NCBI GenBank assembly: GCA_965220715.1
Contig: OZ244843.1
Coordinates: 1 to 64,000, forward strand
Source of the DNA: Bin5 sp965220715
GTDB taxonomy: Bacteria > Chloroflexota > Anaerolineae > Caldilineales > Caldilineaceae
DNA: 64,000 bases
Direction of reading: 5' to 3'
Shown here: one piece after another, positions 17,435-26,210 of the stretch
Layout of the letters: every line of letters starts with the position of its first letter
Numbering within the stretch: position 1 is the stretch's first letter
The notes under the pieces: generated by a model
Databases searched by the model: none
Told to the model about the DNA's origin: nothing
What the model saw: only the letters and a program-made list of their open reading frames with translations
Program-made: the position numbers and the translations under genes

Positions 17435-18397
17435 ATGAATCACAGTTCCGACGGCGGCCCACTCATCGAAGCAGTCCCCAACTTTTCCGAGGGCCGCCGC
17501 ACCCATGTAATTGACGAACTGGCGGCAGCAATCCAGACGGCCGGCGCCCGGCTGCTGGATCGCAGCAGCGATGCGTACCACAACCGCACGGTTCTCACAG
17601 TCGCCGGTCCGCCGGAACCGGTTCTGCAAGGGCTGTTCAACGCGATTGAGGTGGCTATCGCCCGCATCGACCTCCGGCAGCATCGGGGTGTCCATCCACG
17701 GTTGGGGGCCGCCGACGTGGTCCCCCTCGTGCCAATTCGCGACACTCTACTTGCAGACTGCGTTCTCCTGGCCCACCAACTGGGTCGTCGCATCGGCGAT
17801 GAGCTGGATGTGCCCGTCTATCTCTATGCTGCAGCCGCAACCAGGCCGGAACGCCGAAATCTGGCCGACCTCCGTCGCGGGGAATATGAAGCCTTGCTGC
17901 GGGATATCCACTGCCCGCAGCGCCGGCCGGACTTCGGCCCTGCCAGGGTCGGCCCGGCGGGCGCGGTCGTCGTTGGAGCCAGGCCCATTCTCATCGCCTT
18001 CAACGTCTTCCTGCACACAGGCGACGTAGCCGTCGCCAGAGCCATCGCCCGCAAAATTCGCGAGCGCGACGGCGGTTTGCCGGCGGTCAGAGCCTTAGGC
18101 CTCCTGGTCGATGGGCAGGCCCAGGTCAGCATGAATCTCGTCGATTATCGCACGACATCCCCTCAGGCGACCGTAAATGCCATTCGCCAGCAGGCCGCCC
18201 GCCACGCAGTCGCGCTCGACCGCAGCGAACTGATCGGCCTCATCCCCCAAGGCGCTCTGCCAAGAAGCGAGGGGCAAGAAGTGAGCGGTGACGGAAAAAC
18301 TCTTTCGCCTCTCTTCTTGGCGGCCGCGGCCGATGCGCTTCTTTTGCCGGAACTGACCCCAGACCGCGTCCTGGAAGTTGCGTTACGCCAGCGGTGA
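17435..18397 (+). CDS. glutamate formiminotransferase
   Basis: 320 residues when started at the ATG at 17435, which gives the family N-terminus LIEAVPNFSEGRR directly; an upstream in-frame start at 17330 would add a repetitive, implausible leader (ACAGCCCAACC repeats). The enzyme moves the formimino group from N-formimino-glutamate to tetrahydrofolate in histidine breakdown. Seen motifs are HRGVHPRLGAADVVPLVPI and a GPAGAVVVGAR block. Length matches bacterial single-domain enzymes; the cyclodeaminase partner domain is absent. It is not in a hut cluster, so a folate-salvage role elsewhere in the genome cannot be excluded. Confidence 0.9.
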   Translation: MNHSSDGGPLIEAVPNFSEGRRTHVIDELAAAIQTAGARLLDRSSDAYHNRTVLTVAGPPEPVLQGLFNAIEVAIARIDLRQHRGVHPRLGAADVVPLVPIRDTLLADCVLLAHQLGRRIGDELDVPVYLYAAAATRPERRNLADLRRGEYEALLRDIHCPQRRPDFGPARVGPAGAVVVGARPILIAFNVFLHTGDVAVARAIARKIRERDGGLPAVRALGLLVDGQAQVSMNLVDYRTTSPQATVNAIRQQAARHAVALDRSELIGLIPQGALPRSEGQEVSGDGKTLSPLFLAAAADALLLPELTPDRVLEVALRQR

Positions 18398-18814
18398 GCA
18401 GCGTCTGGGGCAACGGCAGCGCCTTTGCAACGGTTCTTCGCCATGTCATGGTTAGGGGGCGCAGCGGACGTTGTGAGCGCTAATTGTAAATATATTGCCT
18501 TCTTGATACCGGCCTGTCCAATTTCCCGCCAAGTCCCCAGTTGACAGCCAGTGCATAATGTGGTCTTGGAGATGGCTCAGACAACCGCTTTGGCGAAAGT
18601 GAAATGCCGTGCTAGAATCAGGGCCATATACAGCAGACAGTTCCGACTGTGATATTTGCAATCTGTCTGATTGCCGTGATTAACTGTCCTGCGCTCCGCG
18701 GTCGTTAATCATCCCCATCATCCGATCGCATTAATCACAGTTCATTACTCAATCACAATTGCCGCCCGTTGTCTTCTCCAGCCGATTGGACAACTGAGCA
18801 ACGGGTGAACAACA
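18398..18814. other. 417-base gap holding one promoter
   Basis: Apart from the promoter at 18590-18618 I see no gene or RNA. The downstream glycosyltransferase leader would be about 190 bases long. Confidence 0.5.
18590..18618 (+). promoter_or_regulatory. sigma70-type promoter upstream of the GT2 gene
   Basis: TTGGCG (18590-18595), 17 bases, TAGAAT (18613-18618). It points to the polysaccharide genes that follow. Confidence 0.6.
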
Positions 18815-19843
18815 ATGCAGACAATGCAGTCTCCTCGCCAAATCGTCTGGTCAGAATGGTTAGAGACCACCGGGTCGCCATTGACGCTGCCAACGAGCGA
18901 GATGCCCCCCGGGCCTGTTCCGCCTGCAGAGGGGCTTGACCTCGCAATAGTCATTGTCAACTACAACGCCAGCGCCCTCCTAGCCGATTGCCTGACATCG
19001 GTGTTCGCCTCTGCCGGCAGCTTCTCCTACACCGTCTGTGTTGTAGACAACGGCAGTAGTGACGACAGCGTCGCCATGATAAGCGACCGCTTCCCGCAGG
19101 CCGGGCTGATCGTTTCCGAAACCAATCTCGGCTTCAGCGCGGGCAACAACCTGGCTCTTCGCCAGCTCGGCCTCTCTGCCGGCCAAGCGCTGGGCGACAG
19201 ACCCCTTCCCCGCTACACCCTCCTTCTCAACAATGACACCGTCCTGCCGGCGAACGCGCTGGCCGACATGATCCAATTCATGGACGAGCGGCCCAACGTC
19301 GCAGTGGCCGGCCCACGAGTGAGGCGCCCGGACGGAACGCTCGATCTGGCCTGCCGGCGCAGCTTTCCGACCCCCTGGGTGAGCTTCTGCCGCATGACCC
19401 GCCTGAGCCGGCTGTTTCCCCAGAGCAAACGTTTCAACGCTTATAATCTGGGCCACCTGCCGGAAGACGCAGTACATCCGGTGGATTCGGTTGTGGGCGC
19501 TTATATGCAGGTACGTACGCAGGCGATTCAGCAGGTCGGACTGTTGGACGAGGCCTACTTTATGTACGGCGAGGATATTGATTGGGCAAAGCGTATTAAG
19601 ACTGCGGGCTGGGATGTCTGGTATAACGGCAAGGTCGAGATCACCCATGTCAAAGAGGCCTCCAGCCGCAAGAGCCGCAAGGCCCGTCGGGCCTTTTATG
19701 AAGCAATGTGGATCTTTTATCGCAAACACTACCGGTCCAACAGCTCATGGGCGTTGGACAAACTGATCTGGCTCAGTATTGCTCTGATCGGTGGCGTAGA
19801 TATAGCCATCCGACTGTGGAAACTACGACAAGAACGGGTTTAG
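18815..19843 (+). CDS. family 2 glycosyltransferase (rhamnosyltransferase-like)
   Basis: 342 residues with a GT-A fold. DLAIVIVNYNASALLADCL starts the nucleotide-sugar site, VVDNGSSDD and LLLNNDTVL supply the substrate and metal-binding aspartates, and MYGEDIDWAKRIKTAGW near residue 250 is the catalytic-base region typical of WbbL-like transferases. One weak C-terminal hydrophobic stretch may touch the membrane. The donor sugar is unknown. Followed 108 bases later by a polyprenyl glycosylphosphotransferase on the same strand, which fits surface-polysaccharide or exopolysaccharide assembly. Confidence 0.88.
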   Translation: MQTMQSPRQIVWSEWLETTGSPLTLPTSEMPPGPVPPAEGLDLAIVIVNYNASALLADCLTSVFASAGSFSYTVCVVDNGSSDDSVAMISDRFPQAGLIVSETNLGFSAGNNLALRQLGLSAGQALGDRPLPRYTLLLNNDTVLPANALADMIQFMDERPNVAVAGPRVRRPDGTLDLACRRSFPTPWVSFCRMTRLSRLFPQSKRFNAYNLGHLPEDAVHPVDSVVGAYMQVRTQAIQQVGLLDEAYFMYGEDIDWAKRIKTAGWDVWYNGKVEITHVKEASSRKSRKARRAFYEAMWIFYRKHYRSNSSWALDKLIWLSIALIGGVDIAIRLWKLRQERV

Positions 19844-19951
19844 CAGAATTTCGCGTTGCCTGCGCAAGAGAATGCCGGTCCGCCAGAATTTCGTCAGATT
19901 GACTGTGGATAGTGAATAGCCGTCCACTCCAGGTCTTACGCAATACGCACG

Positions 19952-21529
19952 ATGTGGAAGTCACCAGTTCAGCCGACATCAGATCTTGAGGAATCTCTGA
20001 CAGAATCACGGCCATCCGCAACGGCGGCAGCGGAAGATGCGGCTGCGACGGAGCAGGGCATGTCCTCCAGTCCAAACGGTAGATACTCGGCCCTGCGGGC
20101 CCAGCGGCCGGGCGTGCCTAAACGCGCCCAGCTTCTGTTTGCGCTGTCCCTGGCAATTGTGGATATGGGGAGCACATGGCTGGCGTTCTTTCTGGCCCAT
20201 GGGCTCACCGAGATGAACCTGACACCCCGGCTGATGGAACTACAGCGGGATATCATTGTCGGCCCATTTGTGGAGTTCGTGCCTTTGCCGCTGGTACAGT
20301 CGCTCCTGCTGCTGTCGCTCTTCTTTTCGCAGCGCATGTACCAGCGCCGCCGGCCGCTCGGTCATCTTGACGAAATCTTCCGCACCGCAAAACTGACGAC
20401 TCTCTGCACGCTCCTGACCGTTGCGCTAGTGAGCCTGTTTCTGCGGGATTTTGTATATCACCGCACATTCCTAGGCTATGCCTGGCTGCTTAATATCATG
20501 ATGTTGACCATCGGCCGGACCTTGCATGCGCAGGTACAGTGGAAAGCCCAGGCCAGAGGCGTCGGCGGCGACCGGGTCCTGCTCATCGGCGGCGGGGACT
20601 CCGGCCGCATGATCCTGCAAAGAGTTCAGGCCAATCCACAACTGGGCTTTCAAGTAATCGGCGTCGTAGATAACAGCAGTACCCGTTCCATTCTCAATGT
20701 GCCGATTCTGGGCAGCGTCGCCGATATCCCCAGAATCATAGACGAATTCGCGGTCGACGAAGTGATTATCGCCCTGCCGGAAAATACCCATCAGGAACTG
20801 ATCGGCATCATCAGCCTGTGTGAGCGCGAAAAGGTCGGCATTCGCGTGCTGCCGGATGCTTTCGGGATAATGGCCAGCGAAGTGACGATCGGCTACCTTG
20901 GCGGGCTGCCCCTGCTCACGATCCGCGACGTCGCCCTTCAGGGTTGGAAACTGACACTCAAACGCGGGATGGATCTGGTGGGCAGCGCCATCGGCCTGGT
21001 GTTTCTCAGCCCCTTCCTCATGCTGGTGGCGCTCCTGATCAAACTGGACAGCCCCGGGCCGGTTTTCTACACACACGAACGGATGGGGTTGGATGCCAAA
21101 TCGTTTAAAATTCTGAAGTTTCGCTCCATGCGCGAGGACGCAGAGAGATCCGGGCCGGGCTGGACGGTTGAGAACGATCCCCGGCGCACCAAACTGGGCA
21201 CCTTCATTCGTCGCGCCAATATCGACGAACTACCCCAGTTGATTAATGTTCTTTTCGGCGAAATGAGCTTGGTCGGGCCGCGCCCGGAACGACCCGTCTA
21301 CGTGGAGCAGTTTCGAGAGATGATCCCTCGCTATATGGACCGCCACCGCGAAAAGGCCGGCATGACCGGCTGGGCCGCGGTCAACGGGATGCGGGGCGAC
21401 ACCTCGATCGAGGAGCGCACAAAATACGATCTCTGGTACATAGAAAACTGGTCCTTGGCCCTGGACTTCAAGATTATCATTCGCACACTGGGCCAGTGGC
21501 TGCTGGGGACAAACAAGAACGCCTACTGA
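19952..21529 (+). CDS. polyprenyl glycosylphosphotransferase (undecaprenyl-phosphate sugar-1-phosphate transferase)
   Basis: A 525-residue membrane enzyme of the WbaP/WcaJ class that starts exopolysaccharide repeat units by loading a sugar-1-phosphate onto undecaprenyl phosphate. The N-terminal part has four hydrophobic segments (about 60-185), then a Rossmann-like CoA-binding-type domain (RVLLIGGGDSGRMILQRV), and the C-terminal catalytic domain with KRGMDLVGSAIGLVFLSPF, ILKFRSMREDAE, RRANIDELPQLINVL and GPRPERP. All catalytic blocks are intact. The first 50 residues are disordered and Ser/Ala-rich; a later start cannot be excluded. It follows a GT2 gene and precedes hrcA. Confidence 0.92.
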   Translation: MWKSPVQPTSDLEESLTESRPSATAAAEDAAATEQGMSSSPNGRYSALRAQRPGVPKRAQLLFALSLAIVDMGSTWLAFFLAHGLTEMNLTPRLMELQRDIIVGPFVEFVPLPLVQSLLLLSLFFSQRMYQRRRPLGHLDEIFRTAKLTTLCTLLTVALVSLFLRDFVYHRTFLGYAWLLNIMMLTIGRTLHAQVQWKAQARGVGGDRVLLIGGGDSGRMILQRVQANPQLGFQVIGVVDNSSTRSILNVPILGSVADIPRIIDEFAVDEVIIALPENTHQELIGIISLCEREKVGIRVLPDAFGIMASEVTIGYLGGLPLLTIRDVALQGWKLTLKRGMDLVGSAIGLVFLSPFLMLVALLIKLDSPGPVFYTHERMGLDAKSFKILKFRSMREDAERSGPGWTVENDPRRTKLGTFIRRANIDELPQLINVLFGEMSLVGPRPERPVYVEQFREMIPRYMDRHREKAGMTGWAAVNGMRGDTSIEERTKYDLWYIENWSLALDFKIIIRTLGQWLLGTNKNAY

Positions 21530-21544
21530 ACAAACCCAAATTCT

Positions 21545-21573
21545 TTGACAACCCCCTACTCGATTTGTTACAC
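21545..21573 (+). promoter_or_regulatory. promoter of hrcA-grpE
   Basis: TTGACA (21545-21550), 17 bases, TTACAC (21568-21573). The CIRCE operator begins 12 bases after the -10 box, so the repressor would cover the transcription start. Confidence 0.7.
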
Positions 21574-21584
21574 TTTTTGCTCAA

Positions 21585-21611
21585 TTAGCACTCCCGTCAC
21601 AAGAGTGATAA
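21585..21611 (+). promoter_or_regulatory. CIRCE operator (HrcA-binding site)
   Basis: TTAGCACTC-N9-GAGTGATAA. The left arm is perfect and the right arm differs at one base from the consensus GAGTGCTAA. Its position between the promoter and hrcA implies heat-shock autoregulation by HrcA. Confidence 0.92.
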
Positions 21612-21735
21612 GGGGTTTATCTCAAACGTCTGATTGCCGCCAACTGTCCGAAAGTTCGAATTGCCCTGCATCAACCGCACCTACAGCGCACTTGACGGAG
21701 GGCAGACCGGCGGCAATCCTATCTGCTTGCAATCG

Positions 21736-22773
21736 ATGACAGAACTGCAGCTGAGCCAGCGCCGCAAACAGGTACTACGTATCGTCATCCAGGAGTATGT
21801 GGAGAATGCCCAGCCCGTGGGCAGTCAGTCGATCGCGCAGAAATATGATCTGGGTGTCAGTGCAGCCACCATCCGAAATGATTTGGCTGCGCTGGAAAAG
21901 GCCGGCCTGCTGACCCACCCCCACACCAGCGCCGGCCGCATTCCCACCGATGGCGGCTACCGCTACTTTGTTGCCAATCTCATGGCCCACACAGATCTTC
22001 CCTCCCATGAGCGGCACATGATCCGCCATCAGTTTCATCAAGCCCAGCAGGAAATCGACCAGTGGCTTCGTCTCAGCACAGCGGTCTTGGCCAAAGCCTC
22101 CACCGGCGCCGCGCTGGCAACCTCCCCCCGCTCGATCTCCAGCAGGATCAAACATCTGGAGTTGATCGGCATTCAGGATACCGTCGTGTTGCTGGTGCTC
22201 GTGCTGGTCACAGGCACGCTGAAACAGCAAGTGATTACGCTGGAAAAGCCAATCTTTCAGGATGAATTGAGCCGGGCGAGCAACCAACTCAATGTTGAGA
22301 TCTCTGGCGCCACCGCTGCCGATCTGCCGGAAAAACTGGAGGGGTTCACAGGCTTCACTCGCGAAGTTGGCGAACTTGTGCTGAAAACCTTGCGCCAGTC
22401 GGAGGAACAGATCACTGAACGCGTCTATCGACATGGGCTGGCCCAGGTGTTGGCCGAGCCTGAATTTGCGGACGCGCCGCAGGTACGCCGGATCGTGCAG
22501 GTATTCGAGCAGCGCACGCTGCTGCATGAGATTTACGATGATATCATGGAGTTGAGCGACGTACAGGTAATGATTGCCGGCGAGGGCCGTTTCGGCGATA
22601 TGCAGGACATAAGCCTCGTGCTGAGCCGCTATGGTGTACCGGATCGGGTCAGCGGCCTGCTGGGCGTAGTCGGCCCGATGCGAATGCCTTACGGCCGCAC
22701 AATCGGGGCTGTGCGCTATGTTGCCACACTCCTGACCGAACTGATGTACCAGCTCTACGGCCCAGACCTTTAG
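21736..22773 (+). CDS. hrcA: heat-inducible transcription repressor HrcA
   Basis: 345 residues. The winged-helix N-terminus (RRKQVLRIVIQEYVENAQPVGS, then SAATIRNDLAALEKAGLL and HTSAGRIPTDGGYRYFV) binds CIRCE, and the C-terminal GAF-like part senses folding load through GroEL in characterised species. I use the ATG at 21736, which gives the standard N-terminus; the longer frame from 21634 is untypical. The predicted leader of about 150 bases carries the CIRCE element. grpE follows after 28 bases. dnaK and dnaJ, the usual companions, are not next. Confidence 0.96.
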   Translation: MTELQLSQRRKQVLRIVIQEYVENAQPVGSQSIAQKYDLGVSAATIRNDLAALEKAGLLTHPHTSAGRIPTDGGYRYFVANLMAHTDLPSHERHMIRHQFHQAQQEIDQWLRLSTAVLAKASTGAALATSPRSISSRIKHLELIGIQDTVVLLVLVLVTGTLKQQVITLEKPIFQDELSRASNQLNVEISGATAADLPEKLEGFTGFTREVGELVLKTLRQSEEQITERVYRHGLAQVLAEPEFADAPQVRRIVQVFEQRTLLHEIYDDIMELSDVQVMIAGEGRFGDMQDISLVLSRYGVPDRVSGLLGVVGPMRMPYGRTIGAVRYVATLLTELMYQLYGPDL

Positions 22774-22801
22774 ACAACACGCTTGAGTAACAGGAACATT
22801 T

Positions 22802-23419
22802 ATGAGTCAACAGGAAGAACGGGAAGACACAACGGTAGAACCAGAAAACGGACAACTGCCTGAGGAGGCTGTTCTGGAGGCAGAGGAGCTTGACTCGAGC
22901 GATGTCTCCGACATCGAAGAGGCTGAAGAAAAGGACGAGACACCCGAACAGACGATCGCCCGGCTTCAATCGGAGTTGGCCGAAGCGCAAGACCAGGCCG
23001 CCAGCCACCTCGACAAGATGCAGCGTACCGTGGCCGAATATGAGAACGCCGGCAAACGTCGCGAACGCCAGAACGAGGAGCGCATCAAACGCGCCACGGA
23101 AAGTATGATGCATCAGTTGCTGCCTGCTCTCGATGACCTCGATCTGGCCTTTCAGAACGTGCCCGAAGGAGTGCAGGGAGAGGATCAGGCCTGGCTGCAG
23201 GGGTTCGAGCAGATCAAGCAGAAGCTTCTGGACATTCTCGCCAATTCAGAGGTGGAACCGCTAGCCAAGAGTGGTGAATTCGACCCCAATCAACATGAGG
23301 CCATCTCGAATGAGGCGAGCGAAGATGTCCCTAGCGGGCATATCATCCAGACATTACGCACCGGCTACCGCATCCAGGATCGGATCCTGCGCCCGGCGCT
23401 CGTCCGCGTTGCGCAGTGA
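22802..23419 (+). CDS. grpE: nucleotide exchange factor GrpE
   Basis: 205 residues. An acidic, disordered N-terminus (about 1-60) leads into the long dimerising helix (QTIARLQSELAEAQDQAASHLDKMQR), then YENAGKRRERQNEERIKRA, the family signature, and the C-terminal beta-domain FDPNQHEAI and GYRIQDRILRPALVRVA that touches DnaK. GrpE releases ADP from DnaK. It is cotranscribed with hrcA under CIRCE control. Confidence 0.97.
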   Translation: MSQQEEREDTTVEPENGQLPEEAVLEAEELDSSDVSDIEEAEEKDETPEQTIARLQSELAEAQDQAASHLDKMQRTVAEYENAGKRRERQNEERIKRATESMMHQLLPALDDLDLAFQNVPEGVQGEDQAWLQGFEQIKQKLLDILANSEVEPLAKSGEFDPNQHEAISNEASEDVPSGHIIQTLRTGYRIQDRILRPALVRVAQ

Positions 23420-23448
23420 ATAGCTGGACGATTTCCTATCTCCTCTAA

Positions 23449-24462
23449 ATGGTTGCCCTAACTCGTTCCGCTGCCGCCGGTCGACATTCAGATCCCCAGC
23501 ACGGCATCCGCCCCTTTGACATCGGGCGCGATTTGCGCGCCGTAGCGAGACTGATAGCGGAGGCTTTCGCCGAAGAACTGGACGAACAGGGCGAGGCTGC
23601 GCTGCGCGAACTGCGAATTCTCGGCTATATGAGCGGGCTGGTGCGCATCCTCTCCCGTAGTACCGGCGAGTTCCAGAATGTCTTCAACGGATTCGTCTGG
23701 GTGGAGAACAAGCGGGTGGTGGGCAATGTAACCGTGCAGCGCGCCTCGAGCGGCAGCGGACGCTGGCAGATCGCCAATGTGGCCGTCTCGCCGGCCTGGC
23801 GCGGACGCGGGATCAGCCGCGCCCTCATGGAGCATGCCCTGGATTACATCCGCGATATGGGTGGGTCCTGGACTGTGCTACAAGTACGCGGGGAAAACGA
23901 GATCGCCCGCGGCCTTTATGAACGGCTCCGTTTTGAGAACATGGGGGGGTCCTCCGAGCTCTACGCAGCGGGCGCGCCGAAGTCGATCACAGCGCCGGTT
24001 CTGTCCAACCTGCAGCCGTTCTCCTCATCTGACAGCAATCTGCTGTATGATCTGGCCACCAGCCGACCCAGCGCCGAATTCCAATGGTGGCGGGCCGTGC
24101 GGCGAGACGAATTCCGGGTCCCACTCGAAAAGCGCATCGGTGAACTGGTGAGCAGGGTCGTCGGTCGCCAGCGTATCTTCCGTTACGCCATCCGCGACTA
24201 TAGCAGCCGCTTTGAAGGCGCGATCCAGGTCACCGCCCGATGTTGGCAGGGAGAGCACCATATCCGTCTCTGGCTGCGGTCCGATGCCCAGGAACGATAT
24301 GCCCAGCCTCTGATCCTGAGCGCATTGGCGCTGCTGCAAGAGTCTCCCCGCTGGCCGCTGCGGTCGTCTGTCAACACACAGGACGAAATCGCGGTGCAGA
24401 CGCTGCTGGACCACGGCTTTTCGGTGCGCAGCACTTTATTCACGATGCGCTTGCGCATGTAA
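23449..24462 (+). CDS. GNAT family N-acetyltransferase
   Basis: 337 residues. The acetyl-CoA binding region is intact: WQIANVAVSPAWRGRGISRALM (about 104-126; pattern R/QxxGxG/A as RGRGIS), followed by LQVRGENEIARGLYERLRFENMG. After the GNAT domain (about 20-175) there is an extra C-terminal domain of about 150 residues with no recognised family, so this may be a two-GNAT protein with a decayed second half. The substrate is unknown. It follows grpE by 29 bases, probably in the same transcript, and precedes the holin-like gene by 6 bases. Confidence 0.85.
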   Translation: MVALTRSAAAGRHSDPQHGIRPFDIGRDLRAVARLIAEAFAEELDEQGEAALRELRILGYMSGLVRILSRSTGEFQNVFNGFVWVENKRVVGNVTVQRASSGSGRWQIANVAVSPAWRGRGISRALMEHALDYIRDMGGSWTVLQVRGENEIARGLYERLRFENMGGSSELYAAGAPKSITAPVLSNLQPFSSSDSNLLYDLATSRPSAEFQWWRAVRRDEFRVPLEKRIGELVSRVVGRQRIFRYAIRDYSSRFEGAIQVTARCWQGEHHIRLWLRSDAQERYAQPLILSALALLQESPRWPLRSSVNTQDEIAVQTLLDHGFSVRSTLFTMRLRM

Positions 24463-24468
24463 CCTCCC

Positions 24469-24852
24469 ATGAAACTTCTATTGCGGCTGGTCGGGAACGC
24501 CATCGCCTTGTACGTGGCGTCAACAATGATCGACGGCATTGAGTTCGGCGCTGGCGGTGAGGTGGATTTGGGCAGTCTGCTGGCAGTCACCCTGATTTTT
24601 GGCGTTGTCAACGCCGTCATAAAACCCTTTGTCAAAGTTGCGACCTGCCCGGCCTATCTGGTCACGCTCGGCCTGTTCACTTTTGTGATCAACGCCCTGA
24701 TGCTGCTTCTGACCAGCTTGCTGGCCGGTATGCTCAACGTCGACTTTCACGTAGGCGGTTTTGTCCCCGCCTTCTGGGGCGCGATCGTCATCAGCTTGGT
24801 CAGCTTTCTTCTTAGTTTGTTCATCTCCGCCAAGAGCGACGACAAAGATTGA
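24469..24852 (+). CDS. phage-holin-family-IV-like small membrane protein
   Basis: 127 residues with four hydrophobic segments (about 4-22, 33-52, 57-80, 92-117), matching the 'mycobacterial 4TM phage holin' family found in many non-phage bacterial loci. The pattern LIFGVVNAVIKPFVKVATCP and TLGLFTFVINALMLLL is characteristic. No lysis genes are near, so this is a chromosomal homologue of unknown function. It starts six bases after the GNAT stop and is likely cotranscribed. Confidence 0.85.
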   Translation: MKLLLRLVGNAIALYVASTMIDGIEFGAGGEVDLGSLLAVTLIFGVVNAVIKPFVKVATCPAYLVTLGLFTFVINALMLLLTSLLAGMLNVDFHVGGFVPAFWGAIVISLVSFLLSLFISAKSDDKD

Positions 24853-24936
24853 CCGCAGTTCAGGCGCCACGCCGCGCGATGAACTGCAGCCGATAGCCTC
24901 TTCACATCACAGTTCAGATTACCGCCGGGGTATCCC

Positions 24937-26210
24937 ATGCGCGCTACTTTTCTCCACATGGCCGACTGCCATCTCGGCTATCGTCAGTACAACAGCAGAG
25001 AGCGGCAGAACGACTTCACCCCGCCTATCTCGACATTATCGGGGCGGCCATCGACGGCAAAGTCGATTTCGTTCTGCTGGCCGGTGATCTCTTTGAAAAA
25101 CGCGCCATCGATCCCGTTACCCTCGACCACGCCATCACCGGGCTGGAACGGCTGAGGGAGGCCGGCATTCCCTGCCTGGCGGTGGAGGGCAACCATGAAC
25201 TGGCCCACTACCGCGACAGCATTGGCTGGGTGCGCTTTCTGGCCGAACGGGAGTTGCTGACGCTGCTCAACCCGCAGCGTGACGGCGAGCGGGTCACGCT
25301 CCCGCGGTACGAGAATCGCGAGGGGGCCTATGTGGAGCCGGTACCGGGTCTGCGGGTCTACGGCATGCGCTACTACGGCAGTTCCACGCCTCATCTCGTG
25401 AAGCGGGTGGCCGATGCGCTGGCGGCGGCCGACAAACAGGGGGTCGAGTACACGATCTTCATGGCTCACGCTGGTGTCGAGGGTGTACTTGACGGCCCTG
25501 GCGGCGCCCTTAGCCACCGCGAGCTGGCCCCCCTGCGCGGCCACCTGGACTATCTGGCGCTGGGCCACATCCACAAGCCATTCGAGTTCGACAACTGGAT
25601 CTACAATCCCGGCAGCCCGGAGACCAACTCGCTGACCGAGGTGGCTTGGCCGGAGCGGGGTTACTACCTTGTGGAGGTGGATACGGAGGCGGAGCCAAAG
25701 CACCGTGCGGTTTTGCACGCCAATATGCGGCGTCCGTTTGAACGCCTTTTTTTCAAGGTCGACGCGTGCGAGACGCCGGGCGAACTGCTCGAAGAGTGCC
25801 GGCGCCATGTCGAGCGCCGGCACCGTCAGTTCAGGGGCAGAGAGCCGGTGGTCGAGCTGCGGCTTAGCGGGGTGCTGCCCTTCGACCGCAGTGCGCTTTC
25901 GATAGAGCCGTTTGAGAAGATGATCGAAGAACTTTACCAGCCGCTGCACTGCATCGTGCGCAATGACACGCGGGGGGCGGAGTTCGCGGTTGGGATCGAT
26001 CAGCATCTCAGTCGGCCGGCACTGGAACGTCAAATCGTCGCCGACCTTCTCGAACGGGACAACCGCTTCCGCGCCCGCAGCGGGGAATGGACCGAACTGG
26101 TCCTCGCGATCAAACAGTTGGCCGTCAGCGGCGCTTCTGCCGATGGGATTTTGGAGGAGTTGACGAGTGGTGAGGAGAGAATTTTGCAGGGAGAAGCGAT
26201 GCAATGTTGA
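24937..26210 (+). pseudogene. sbcD: sbcD-like exonuclease gene with a one-base frameshift
   Basis: The gene for the Mre11/SbcD nuclease subunit, which with SbcC opens hairpins and processes DNA ends. The first 28 codons from ATG 24937 (HMADCHLGYRQYNSRERQNDF) are in one frame; the rest, from AYLDIIGAAIDGKVDFVLLA through GDLFE, EGNHE and LGHIHKP, is in another. The shift lies at the CCCC run 25019-25022; one more C would restore an uninterrupted protein of about 424 residues with every metallophosphoesterase motif. Otherwise translation could only restart at 25182, losing the first two metal-binding motifs. A real mutation, programmed slippage or a sequencing error are all possible. It overlaps sbcC by seven bases. 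Confidence 0.88.

Noticed and set aside
18461..18500. Lac-operator-like GTTGTGAGCGCTAATTG
   Set aside because: Only a partial palindrome, not near any gene start, no LacI-type regulator beside it.
18541..18558. Promoter made of TTGACA and CATAAT
   Set aside because: The spacing is only about seven bases; the pair at 18590-18618 is better.
24469..24852. Prophage indication from a holin-like gene
   Set aside because: No endolysin, capsid, terminase or integrase gene is near; this holin family is common in bacterial chromosomes.
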